Shown here: one piece after another, positions 49,901-62,039 of the stretch
Layout: every line of letters begins with the position of its first letter
How positions within the stretch are numbered: position 1 is the stretch's first letter
Source of the DNA: Chiridota heheva
Taxonomy: Eukaryota; Echinodermata; Holothuroidea; Apodida; Chiridotidae
Length of the DNA stretch: 64,000 nt
Direction: 5' to 3'
Assembly: GCA_020152595.1 (NCBI GenBank)
Contig: JAIGNY010001826.1
Coordinates: forward strand, 337,001-401,000
Translations under genes and position numbers: made by a program
The notes under the pieces: model-generated
Databases searched by the model: none
Told to the model about the DNA's origin: nothing
The model's input: only the letters and a program-made list of their open reading frames with translations

Positions 49901-49967
49901 TATTCTGTTCAGAATGTTTGATAAAACTATTCTGTTCAGAATGTTTAACAAAACCATTCTGTTCATA
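46930..49967 (+). repeat. 27-bp satellite, block 1 (about 112 units)
   Basis: The unit is CCATTCTGTTCAGAATGTTT followed by AATAAAA. Variants include CCACTCTGCTCAG, GTATTCTGTTCAG, CCATTCGGTTCAG and CTACTCTGCTCAG. Each has the inverted pair ATTCTG-TT-CAGAAT. Frames of 9-residue repeats stay open on both strands. Confidence 0.97.
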
Positions 49968-50898
49968 ACAAAGATCGCGTTAACAACAAATTTGTTGTAT
50001 ATTAAGCCATGGCTGAAAATTCTTACGACGCAGGTTGTACCTGCGTCGTAAGATTTAGATATAGCATGTGGAATTTTACGGCAGAGTTTTTTATTAACAT
50101 GACTAAAATCTTTAACATCTTACCTCTCTGATGTGATTCAAAGTTTTATTTCACACAAAAATGATTTTGAATTACTCATAAATAAAAGAAAAATGACACA
50201 ACTACGAGACTAATTGCCGAATGATTCAACATGCCCGTAGTGCTGCCATACACACATATAGGATAGTACATAGGCACTTTGCATGATGTACGTACACTGT
50301 ACAGTGTATGTGAAAGTTTTGATGTTGTTTTGAATGCAGGCTGTCAATTGTCAACGATATTATTAGCTAGGATTTAACTTTCCTCCTGTATTGTGTTGAT
50401 GGTGTATCTGTGAAGTGATCAGTCTGCAAATTAAGTTACTATACTGTAAAGAAGTAAGCGTGTTCAAGATCTGAATAGTATATTATCGTTGACAATTGGT
50501 AAAAGTTCACTAAAACCTCATGAAAGTTTGGATACGATAAACAAAAGTATTTTCTAGTTTATTTTGGGATTATTAACCCAAATTTCATGACTCAACAATC
50601 AACATTATACAAGGATTGGGTATGAACTTTTTCGTAATATTTTTTATGATAATAATAGTCCGATTTTGTAATGTTTATGGTATTTTAAGCGCAACTTTCA
50701 TTCACTTTAGCGAGGCAGACCTACACAAAAGTGTGTTGTGTTAACAATTACTTGCATGCTTCGCTAGCGCGCAATGCCCTGTACATTACGCAATGCCTTG
50801 TACATACGACGGCAAATTTACAAAATACGCCAAACTTCAAGGGCTTGTCGTAAGCAAATACGCCAGGCAAAAAATTCTAAAGCAACCTCTGGTTTATA
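49968..50898 (-). mobile_element. Spacer element within the 27-bp array, copy 1
   Basis: Most of it (about 50010-50892), read on the minus strand, matches 1182-2045 of this window from CCAGAGGTTGC to TTTTAGCC, so it is a dispersed element. At one end lies a perfect hairpin with 14-bp arms, CTTACGACGCAGGT and ACCTGCGTCGTAAG, at 50022-50052, and next to it the palindrome ACAACAAATTTGTTGT. No coding frame. Confidence 0.8.
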
Positions 50899-53800
50899 AT
50901 GTTTAACAAAACCATTTTGTTCAGAATATTTAATAAAACCATTCTGTTCAGAATGTTTAATAAAACCATTCTCTTCAGAATGTTTATTAAAACCATTCTG
51001 TTCAGAATGTTTAATAAAACCACTCTGTACAGAATGTTGAATAAAACCATTCTGTTTAGAATGTTTAATAAAACCATTCTGTTCAGAATGTTTAATAAAA
51101 CCATTCGGTTCAGAATGTTTAATAAAACCATTCTCTTCAGAATGTTTATTAAAACCATTCTGTTCAGAATGTTTAATAAAACCACTCTGTACAGAATGTT
51201 GAATAAAACCATTCTGTTCAGAATGTTTAATAAAACCATTCTGTTCAGAATGTTTAATAAAACCATTCTGTTCAGAATGTTTAATAAAACCATACTGTTC
51301 AGAATGTTTAATAAAACCATTCTGTTCAGAATGTTTAACAAAACCATTCTGTTCAGAATGTTTAATAAAACCATTCTGTTCAGAATGTTTAATAAAACCA
51401 TTCTGTTCAGAATGTTTAACAAAACCATTCTGTTCAGAATGTTTATCAAAACCATTCTGTTCAGAATGTTTAATAAAACCATTCTCTTCAGAATGTTTAT
51501 TAAAACCATTCTGTTCAGAATGTTTAATAAAACCACTCTGTACAGAATGTTGAATAAAACCATTCTGTTTAGAATGTTTAATAAAACCATTCTGTTCAGA
51601 ATGTTTAATAAAACCATTCGGTTCAGAATGTTTAATAAAACCATTCTCTTCAGAATGTTTATTAAAACCATTCTGTTCAGAATGTTTAATAAAACCACTC
51701 TGTACAGAATGTTGAATAAAACCATTCTGTTCAGAATGTTTAATAAAACCATTCTGTTCAGAATGTTTAATAAAACCATTCGGTTCAGAATGTTTAATAA
51801 AACCATTCTCTTCAGAATGTTTATTAAAACCATTCTGTTCAGAATGTTTAATAAAACTACTCTGCTCAGAATGTTTAATAAAACCATTCGGTTCAGAATG
51901 TTTAATAAAACCATTCTGTTCAGAATGTTTAATAAAACCATTCTGTTCAGAATGTTTAATAAAACCATTCGGTTCAGAATGTTTAATAAAACCATTCTGT
52001 TCAGAATGTTTAATAAAACCATTCTGGTCAGAATGTTTAATAAATTCATTCTGTTCAGAATGTTTAATAAAACCATTCGGTTCAGAATGTTGAATAAAAC
52101 CATTCTGTTCAGAATGTTTAATAAAACCATTCGGTTCAGAATGTTTAATAAAACCATTCGGTTCAGAATGTTTAATAAAACCATTCTCTTCAGAATGTTT
52201 AATAAAACCACTCTGTACAGAATGTTGAATAAAACCACTCTGTTCAGAATGTTTAATAAAACCATTCTCTTCAGAATGTTTATTAAAAGCATTCTGTTCA
52301 GAATGTTTAATAAAACCATTCTGTTCAGAATGTTTAATAAAACCATTCTGTTCAGAATGTTTAATAAAACCATTCGGTTCAGAATGTTTAATAAAACCAT
52401 TCTCTTCAGAATGTTTAATAAAACCATTCTGTTCAGAATGTTTAATAAAACTACTCTGCTCAGAATGTTTAATAAAACCATTCGGTTCAGAATGTTTAAT
52501 AAAACCATTCTGTTCAGAATGTTTAATAAAACCATTCTGTTCAGAATGTTTAATAAAACCATTCGGTTCAGAATGTTTAATAAAACCATTCTGTTCAGAA
52601 TGTTTAATAAAACCATTCTGTTCAGAATGTTTAATAAATTCATTCTGTTCAGAATGTTTAATAAAACCATTCGGTTCAGAATGTTGAATAAAACCATTCT
52701 GTTCAGAATGTTTAATAAAACCATTCGGTTCAGAATGTTTAATAAAACCATTCGGTTCAGAATGTTTAATAAAACCATTCTGTTCAGAATGTTTAATAAA
52801 ACCATTCTGTTCAGAATGTTTAATAAAACCACTCAGTACAGAATGTTGAATAAAACCACTCTGCTCAGAATGTTTAATAAAACCACTCTGCTCAGAATGT
52901 TTAATAAAACCATTCTGCTCAGAATGTTTAATAAAACCACTCTGCTCAGAATGTTTAATAAAACCATTCTGCTCAGAATGTTTAATAAAAGTATTCTGCT
53001 CAGAATGTTTAATAAAAGTATTCTGTTCAGAATGTTTAATAAAACCATTATGTACAGAATGTTTAATAAAACCATTCTGTTCAGAATGTTTAATAAAACC
53101 ATTCTCTTCAGAATGTTTAATAAAAGTATTCTGTACAGAATGTTGAATAAAACCATTCTGTTCAGAATGTTGAATAAAACCATTCTGTTCAGAATGTTCA
53201 ATAAATCGATATTGTTCAGAATGTTTAATAAAAGTATTCTGTACAGAATGTTTAATAAAACCATTCTGCTCAGAATGTTTAATAAAAGTATTCTGTACAG
53301 AATGTTTAATAAAACCATTCTGTACAGAATGTTTAATAAAAGTATTCGGTTCAGAATGTTTAATAAAAGTATTCTGTACAGAATGTTGAATAAAACCATT
53401 CTGTTCAGAATGTTTAATAAAAGTATTCTGTTCAGAATGTTTAATAAAACCATTCTGTTCAGAATGTTTAATAAAACCATTCTGTTCAGAATGTTTAATA
53501 AAACCATTCGGTTCAGAATGTTTAATAAAACTACTCTGCTCAGAATGTTTAATAAAACCATTCGGTTCAGAATGTGTAATAAAACTACTCTGCTCAGAAT
53601 GTTTAATAAAACCATTCTGTTCAGAATGTTTAATAAAAGTATTCTGTTCAGAATGTTTAATAAAACCATTCTGTACAGAATGTTTAATAAAACTACTCTG
53701 CTCAGAATGTTTAATAAAACCATTCGGTTCAGAATGTTTAATAAAACTACTCTGCTCAGAATGTTTAATAAAACCATTCGGTTCAGAATGTGTAATAAAA

Positions 53801-54539
53801 CTACTCTGTTCAGAATGTTTAATAAAACCATTCTGTTCAGAATGTTTAATAAAACCATTCTGTTCAGAATGTTTAATAAAACCATTCTGTTCAGAATGTT
53901 TAATAAAAGTATTCTGTTCAAATGTTTAATAAAACCATTCTGTACAGAATGTTTAATAAAACTATTCTGTTCAGAATGTTCAATAAATCGATATTGTTCA
54001 GAATGTTTAATAAAAGTATTCTGTTCAGAATGTTTAATAAAACCATTCTGCTCAGAATGTTTAATAAAAGTATTCTGTTCAGAATGTTTAATAAAACCAT
54101 TCTGTCAGAATGTTCAATAAATCGATATTGTTCAGAATGTTTAATAAAACCATTCTGTACAGAATGTTTAATAAAACCATTCTGCTCAGAATGTTTAATA
54201 AAACCATTCTGCTCAGAATGTTTAATAAAACCATTCTGTTCAGAATGTTTAATAAAACCATTCTGCTCAGAATGTTTAATAAAAGTATTCTGTTCAGAAT
54301 GTTTAATAAAACCATTCTGTCAGAATGTTCAATAAATCGATATTGTTCAGAATGTTTAATAAAACCATTCTGTACAGAATGTTTAATAAAACCATTCTGC
54401 TCAGAATGTTTAATAAAAGTATTCTGCTCAGAATGTTTAATAAATCCATACTGTTCAGAATGTTTAATGAAACTATTCTGTTCAGAATGTTTGATAAAAC
54501 TATTCTGTTCAGAATGTTTAACAAAACCATTCTGTTCAT
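50899..54539 (+). repeat. 27-bp satellite, block 2 (about 135 units)
   Basis: Same unit as block 1. Markers such as TAAATTCATTCTG at 52041 and 52635 are 594 bp (22 units) apart, showing a higher-order repeat inside the block. The part from 52856 onward copies 48283 onward at an offset of 4573 bp. Confidence 0.97.
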
Positions 54540-54540
54540 A

Positions 54541-55470
54541 ACAAAGATCGCGTTAACAACAAATTTGTTGTATATTAAGCCATGGCTGAAAATTCTTACG
54601 ACGCAGGTTGTACCTGCGTCGTAAGATTTAGATATAGCATGTGGAATTTTACGGCAGAGTTTTTTATTAACATGACTAAAATCTTTAACATCTTACCTCT
54701 CTGATGTGATTCAAAGTTTTATTTCACACAAAAATGATTTTGAATTACTCATAAATAAAAGAAAAATGACACAACTACGAGACTAATTGCCGAATGATTC
54801 AACATGCCCGTAGTGCTGCCATACACACATATAGGATAGTACATAGGCACTTTGCATGATGTACGTACACTGTACAGTGTATGTGAAAGTTTTGATGTTG
54901 TTTTGAATGCAGGCTGTCAATTGTCAACGATATTATTAGCTAGGATTTAACTTTCCTCCTGTATTGTGTTGATGGTGTATCTGTGAAGTGATCAGTCTGC
55001 AAATTAAGTTACTATACTGTAAAGAAGTAAGCGTGTTCAAGATCTGAATAGTATATTATCGTTGACAATTGGTAAAAGTTCACTAAAACCTCATGAAAGT
55101 TTGGATACGATAAACAAAAGTATTTTCTAGTTTATTTTGGGATTATTAACCCAAATTTCATGACTCAACAATCAACATTATACAAGGATTGGGTATGAAC
55201 TTTTTCGTAATATTTTTTATGATAATAATAGTCCGATTTTGTAATGTTTATGGTATTTTTTTTAACTTTCATTCACTTTAGCGAGGCAGACCTACACAAA
55301 AGTGTGTTGTGTTAACAATTACTTGCATGCTTCGCTAGCGGCAATGCCCTGTACATTACGCAATGCCTTGTACATACGACGGCAAATTTACAAAATACGC
55401 CAAACTTCAAGGGCTTGTCGTAAGCAAATACGCCAGGCAAAAATTCTAAAGCAACCTCTGGTTTATAATG
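54541..55470 (-). mobile_element. Spacer element within the 27-bp array, copy 2
   Basis: It is a near-identical copy of 49968-50898 at an offset of 4573 bp, including the hairpin at 54595-54625. Visible differences are a local change near 55257-55264 and 1-2 base losses near 55340 and 55440. Confidence 0.85.
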
Positions 55471-57780
55471 TTTAACAAAACCATTTTGTTCAGAATATTT
55501 AATAAAACCATTCTGTTCAGAATGTTTAATAAAACCATTCTTCAGAATGTTTATTAAAACCATTCTGTTCAGAATGTTTAATAAAACCACTCTGTACAGA
55601 ATGTTGAATAAAACCATTCTGTTTAGAATGTTTAATAAAACCATTCTGTTCAGAATGTTTAATAAAACCATTGTTCAGAATGTTTAATAAAACCATTCTC
55701 TTCAGAATGTTTATTAAAACCATTCTGTTCAGAATGTTTAATAAAACCACTCTGTACAGAATGTTGAATAAAACCATTCTGTTCAGAATGTTTAATAAAA
55801 CCATTCTGTTCAGAATGTTTAATAAAACCATTCTGTTCAGAATGTTTAATAAAACCATTCTCTTCAGAATGTTTAATAAAACCATTCTGTTCAGAATGTT
55901 TAACAAAACCATTCTGTTCAGAATGTTTAATAAAACCATTCTGTTCAGAATGTTTAATAAAACCATTCTGTTCAGAATGTTTAACAAAACCATTCTGTTC
56001 AGAATGTTTATCAAAACCATTCTGTTCAGAATGTTTAATAAAACCATTCTCTTCAGAATGTTTATTAAAACCATTCTGTTCAGAATGTTTAATAAAACCA
56101 CTCTGTACAGAATGTTGAATAAAACCATTCTGTTTAGAATGTTTAATAAAACCATTCTGTTCAGAATGTTTAATAAAACCATTCGGTTCAGAATGTTTAA
56201 TAAAACCATTCTCTTCAGAATGTTTATTAAAACCATTCTGTTCAGAATGTTTAATAAAACCACTCTGTACAGAATGTTGAATAAAACCATTCTGTTCAGA
56301 ATGTTTAATAAAACCATTCTGTTCAGAATGTTTAATAAAACCATTCGGTTCAGAATGTTTAATAAAACCATTCTCTTCAGAATGTTTATTAAAACCATTC
56401 TGTTCAGAATGTTTAATAAAACTACTCTGCTCAGAATGTTTAATAAAACCATTCGGTTCAGAATGTTTAATAAAACCATTCTGTTCAGAATGTTTAATAA
56501 AACCATTCTGTTCAGAATGTTTAATAAAACCATTCTGTTCAGAATGTTTAATAAAACCATTCTGTTCAGAATGTTTAATAAAACCATTCTGGTCAGAATG
56601 TTTAATAAATTCATTCTGTTCAGAATGTTTAATAAAACCATTCGGTTCAGAATGTTGAATAAAACCATTCTGTTCAGAATGTTTAATAAAACCATTCGGT
56701 TCAGAATGTTTAATAAAACCATTGTTCAGAATGTTTAATAAAACCATTCTCTTCAGAATGTTTAATAAAACCACTCTGTACAGAATGTTGAATAAAACCA
56801 CTCTGTTCAGAATGTTTAATAAAACCATTCTCTTCAGAATGTTTATTAAAAGCATTCTGTTCAGAATGTTTAATAAAACCATTCTGTTCAGAATGTTTAA
56901 TAAAACCATTCTGTTCAGAATGTTTAATAAAACCATTCGGTTCAGAATGTTTAATAAAACCATTCTCTTCAGAATGTTTAATAAAACCATTCTGTTCAGA
57001 ATGTTTAATAAAACTACTCTGCTCAGAATGTTTAATAAAACCATTCTGTTCAGAATGTTTAATAAAACCATTCTGTTCAGAATGTTTAATAAAACCATTC
57101 TGTTCAGAATGTTTAATAAAACCATTCTGTTCAGAATGTTTAATAAAACCATTCTGTTCAGAATGTTTAATAAAACCATTCTGTTCAGAATGTTTAATAA
57201 ATTCATTCTGTTCAGAATGTTTAATAAAACCATTCTGTTCAGAATGTTGAATAAAACCATTCTGTTCAGAATGTTTAATAAAACCATTCGGTTCAGAATG
57301 TTTAATAAAACCATTCGGTTCAGAATGTTTAATAAAACCATTCTGTTCAGAATGTTTAATAAAACCATTCTGTTCAGAATGTTTAATAAAACCATTCTGT
57401 TCAGAATGTTTAATAAATTCATTCTGTTCAGAATGTTTAATAAAACCATTGGCTCAGAATATTTAATAAAACCATTCTGTTCAGAATATTTAATAAAACC
57501 ATTCTGTTCAGAATGTTTAATAAAAGTATTCTGTTCAGAATGTTTAATAAAACTATTCTGTTCAGAATGTTTAATAAAACCATTCTGTTCAGAATGTTTA
57601 ATAAAACCATTCGGCTCAGAATATTTAATAAAACCATTCTGTTCAAATGTTTAATAAAACCATTCTGTACAGAATGTTTAATAAAACCATTCTCTTCAGA
57701 ATGTTTAATAAAACTATTCTGTTCAGAATGTTTAATAAAACCATTCTGTTCAGAATGTTTAATAAAACCATTCTGTTCCT
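55471..57780 (+). repeat. 27-bp satellite, block 3 (about 85 units)
   Basis: Same unit. It follows the order of block 2 from 50899 but with small deletions (for example CCATTCTTCAGAATG and CCATTGTTCAGAATG) and with several CGG variants replaced by CTG. The last units decay near 57770-57815. Confidence 0.97.
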
Positions 57781-57845
57781 AACGCTTAACGAAAACCATT
57801 CTGTTCAAAATTTAAATCTATTCCTGTCCATATACTATTCAGAGA

Positions 57846-58255
57846 TTAATTTAGTGGTCAAGCAAGTCCACAAAAGAGGACTTGAAAAGAAACAAAATTG
57901 TATTTATTAAGGACATATTTAAGATAAATTTTCATGTTTTGTTTGTGTAGAAGTGACTGAAATCAGACTACTTGTGATGTCACATTCCATCAAGTCTTTA
58001 CTCATTATATAATAATTTTTCCTGGGGTTTTGTGGTTTACAACTTTTGGATATGTCAGGAAAGTAGTAAAATAGAATCTGGTAATTACCACCTGAAGAAC
58101 ATTTGAAGAAAAAAACTCATTTAGTAAAGAAACTTTTAAAAGTTATTTTTTTCTTTTAAATACATTAACAATCGTTAACAAAGTGAAAATTAGGGGACCA
58201 ACTTTTTACAGTAGACTTTCTTCAACACCAGTCATTTCTATGCAAATGAGACCCT
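57846..58255 (+). mobile_element. MITE family 1, copy lacking its right end
   Basis: The left arm ATTTAGTGGTCAAGCAAGTC and the centre up to CAGTCATTTCTATGCAAATG match the family, then similarity stops near 58255. Confidence 0.65.
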
Positions 58256-58455
58256 TGATCATACACTGGATCATATCTGCTATTTATATGTAATCTATTT
58301 GGGTAAACTATATGACCAAGCCTAGGTAATAATTGTACTTTATTAGGCATTGTCACATACTTCATGTGTTAATTGTAATAAAAATGAAAAGATGGCAGCA
58401 TTCATGAATTGACATTGATTATTTAAAATAATTTAAAAAAAAAAAAAAAAAAGCC

Positions 58456-59078
58456 TTAAAGGAGACTTAAAGTCTGATACAATCATTTTTTCATATGATA
58501 GAGGATAAAATCTTAACCAACTACCAAAAATGTAAGTCAAAATCTTATTGTTTTCTCAAGTTATTCATGTTTGAAGTTGACACATGGAGGCTGCCATTTT
58601 GTTCAGTTCTGTATTGAAATATAATGCATGATGACACAATTTCCCCAATAGGGACATAAGGAATTTAATGTATCTCTTTATAAATGTGATTACAGTTTTT
58701 ATTCCAAAATGATGTGACACAAAGTTTTAGCAGAATGTTTTCTTAATTTCATTTGTGCACAAAAAATTCCATGACCCTTACATAAGAATTTTCATTTTAT
58801 TTTATCATAACCTAAAAATCTTGAGGTAGACTATAAAGAAATTCAAAGCATTCCAACATCCTGCTGGGCTCATAACATCATAATCTGCATATTTTGAAAT
58901 CAAAATGGTGGCTCCTACAGTACTTAGTATTTAGTAGTAGAATTAAAGTTTTAAATAATTATATAAATTGTGTTAGATTGCTTAAGGGGGTTATGAAACT
59001 TCATCAGATGATTTGTTATTTTTAATTCTATCCTATGAAATAAGGATTATGTCAGATTTTATGTCTCCTTTAACCATT
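58456..59078. mobile_element. MITE family 3, complete copy
   Basis: It starts CCTTAAAGGAGACTTAAAGT and ends GATTTTATGTCTCCTTTAA, with inverted arms including CAATCATTTTTTCATATGAT. Inner segments GCTGCCATTTTG and CAAAATGGTGGCTCC are inverted too. No coding frame. Confidence 0.75.
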
Positions 59079-59274
59079 GTCACATACTACACATGATAAT
59101 TCTAGTAGAAATGAAAAGATGGCAGCATTCATTAATTGACATTGATTGTTTCCAATAATTTTTTTTAATAATTCCTTAAAGTATGTGGAAAACTAATTCC
59201 TTAAAGTAGGTAGAGGGATAAACTTGAATCTCCTTTTAACAGAATATAATATGAGAGAGAGTTGAACACACAAT

Positions 59275-59440
59275 TACAATGACGGAGTGCGTCGCCTGCG
59301 TATTCGGTTATGATAGTACAAATGCTATCACGAAACGCTTAATCTGACCGGACGAGAACACAGGTACGACGTGCACGGACAGACATAACATCGACAACCA
59401 AGTCAATGTCCACGGCCTTGATAACCAGTTGTACTATTGG
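59275..59440 (-). mobile_element. SINE body fragment, same family as 31200-31425
   Basis: The minus strand repeats the body segment AACTGGTTATCAAGGCCGTG, then GACTTGGTTGTCGATGTTAT and AAGCGTTTCGTGATAGCAT, with high similarity to 31285-31425. The tRNA-like head is missing. Confidence 0.65.
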
Positions 59441-61741
59441 CAGTTAATTTCCTTTAAAGTTCTCTTTTAAGTATCATACTGTATTTAGCTTGACTGCTGC
59501 CCTCATAAAATCCTTTAACGATAGAATTAGGGCTTAAGCTTATGAATATGTGGAGTGCTGGCTGGTGGGTGGGTCCTGAGGGAAGAAGGGTTTGCAGAGA
59601 TAAATAAGAGGGATATGCACCTTAGAAACGTAAAGGGTTCAGTCAAGGAGGTGCCTACTGCTTGTATTTAGAATAAAGTCATGAACACAAACTGAAACTT
59701 AGTGTGGAATACAATGAGTTCAACTGCTTTAAATACTAAGATCTTAAAAATGATATGTTAATGAAATTATTTATAATCATGTTGAACTTAGTGCTTAAAA
59801 GTTATATTTAAAAGCTATTACCTCGTATTTTTGTTTTCATTTATACTTAAAATGATGTGATATAGTGTGGGTGTGCTGTGTATCAATGCAGTAATACTAT
59901 CTAAAATAGATGTTAATAGATGCTTCCCATACCCCCCCTCTCATGTCCCAAGAAAAAATAGATAATTAATAGCTGAAATTGGTTCTTATGTCTAAAAAAT
60001 TATGAAGAATTTGCTTTTTAAAACTAGTAAATATGTCTGCAAAGATGTTACACACATAAATGTTATAAAAGGATCACAAAGGACTTTATAGTTACTCTGA
60101 AAATATGTTCAAACTTGATCCTCAATTGGAGAAGGTTTTGGTCATTGTCACTTCACATCTGTCTACATTTAAATTTTATGGCTGTTACCAGGTTGTACAC
60201 AGATAGGTGACACTAGACTATTTTATTGAGGAATTTCAGTTTTCAAAAAGGAAGGCTTAGAAATTGACTTTGTGTGAAATTGTGGGCCCCAAGGAAACTA
60301 GGGAAAAGCATGGACTATGCAGGCCTTCACTGGCTTGGAAGCTTGCAGGCTTTCACTGGCTTGGAAGCATGGACCGTAGTGGGCCTCTACTGGCTTAAAA
60401 GCATTAAACATTTAAACTAGTTTCTGAGTCCTTGTAAATCAGAAGTTTGAGAAAGTGAAATTTATGCAGAAGTTGAGATATGAAAAAAAGGCAGCTCAAA
60501 ATCATTAATGAAATCGTTAAATTTCTGTTCTGAATGTCAGTCACTGAAAATCATGACTGTTTTATCCTGCTAAAGTTTGATTTGTATGATGGGCAATCAA
60601 AACCCTTCATTATATTCAACTGCTCCTGCTCATCGTAGAAAGATTGAAAACCAATAAGTTAACATTGGAAACTCATCTTTCTGATGTCACTAATTTAAAT
60701 TGAAATTTACATAATTCATTATTAGAAGACCTTGGAATTCAAAATGTTGTGAAATTGTGCACTTTTAAGTGATTTGTTGCTGCTGTCATGGTTTATGGCA
60801 AATGTTCTTCCAACACTCATGTTGCTGCCTCTCCATATATATATTTTGAGTCATGCAGTCCACTGGTAGCACACATGCAATAGATGACAATGTCTGTACT
60901 TCAAGACTGTAGTGGTATGTCACTGATTATGATTGAAATAGTCAAGTTTTACAACAAACAAGTGTTTAATGTTATTTTCGGAAGTTATATCCAAGTTGCA
61001 TTAATTTAACATGGTGCTTGCTGTATCAAGGGAGTAACTCACTTCTATAAATTGTCAGATTGTTGATTCAGTCAGACGTCATCTTCGTGGTGGTCTGATG
61101 CAGTAGGTACCTTTGACAGTGACAAGTTCAAATTAAAGGCAGATCTCTCATTGAATCAAAATAGTTTTCTTTTAAATTAAATCCTGCTGTTTCTTTTTAA
61201 GGGGTCAAGAGTTGAATATGTCACTGAAAGTACTGCTTACCCATTCGCCAACATTGACACTACATTTTTTAGTCTTTTACAACAAGATCAATAACTCTAA
61301 TTGTCTCAGAGTGATGAAATAGATTCGTTGACAAGGTAATAGTTCAGAATTTGAAAATAAGAATAAAAGGCTTTTCAATTTGGTGGTAGGTACACAGGTC
61401 AACCAGGTTCTTCTGTCAAATAATTTGAAATAATTACTTTAGGTGCCTTGTTTAAGAACACTTTCTTGTTGTTGATAGTTCCTTATGAGATCTATGGACA
61501 TGTAGCAACAACTTGAGAATAACTGCAAGAAAATGTGCATTAGACCATGAAAATAACAAAGTTTCATAAAAATCAGTTAAGAATTAATCATTTATAATAA
61601 GTTATGCAAATTTATTCAAATTTTGTGACATCAAATTAAAACAAATCTGATGAATTTCCTTTTTAAGCCTTATTTGAATGGGAGCAGTGAAATATGACAA
61701 AGAAGTTTTTAATCTCATTCATGCCCTCAATAAAAATTTAA
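59441..61741. other. No gene recognised; diverged dispersed repeats
   Basis: The part 60490-60640 (TCAGTCACTGAAAATCATGA, then TATTCAACTGCTCC) resembles 4670-4805 and, in reverse, 45700-45810, so an additional short dispersed family exists. The remainder is AT-rich and unassigned. Confidence 0.45.
60315..60405 (+). repeat. ~35-bp degenerate triplication
   Basis: The motif TTCACTGGCTTGGAAGC and relatives occur three times in this stretch. Confidence 0.65.
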
Positions 61742-61898
61742 GGTTTAAAATTGGGAGGGCGATTTCCCCCTCTACCAAAAAACACCAAAAGAGGCCAAAA
61801 ATACCACCAAAAATAAAAAAGCCGAAATTTGGGCATTTTCCCCCTCCCCTTCAATTATTCTGTACAATAAAAATTATTGTACAATATTTTGTGACTTC
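61742..61898 (+). repeat. 157-bp direct repeat, left copy
   Basis: It starts GGTTTAAAATTGGGAGGGCG and ends ATTTTGTGACTTC. It contains the hairpin TGTACAATAA/TTATTGTACA. It matches 63844-64000 with two differences seen by eye. Confidence 0.9.
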
Positions 61899-62039
61899 AG
61901 AATAAGACAACTATAAATTTGCTGATGTTAATACTCTGTTTTTCATTCGTTCCCCGAAATATTTTGAATGGGAGAAGTTGGACATAGCAAACAGGAAATT
62001 GGATATTATTATGATAACCTTGCCCTGGATTTAATAGTA

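Larger units (their letters stand above)
48283..57400 (+). repeat. 4573-bp tandem duplication within the 27-bp array
   Basis: The segment from 48283 to about 52855 is repeated from 52856 to about 57400. Each copy consists of array, ~930-bp spacer and array. The unusual dropped-base unit CTGTTCAAATGTTTAA occurs at 49342 and 53915, exactly 4573 apart. The spacers differ only by a few small changes. Confidence 0.9.

Noticed and set aside
50899..54120. 1073-codon open frame of nine-residue repeats as a giant repetitive protein gene
   Set aside because: It lies wholly in the 27-bp satellite, a long frame exists on the opposite strand too, and there is no start context, splice signal or non-repetitive domain.
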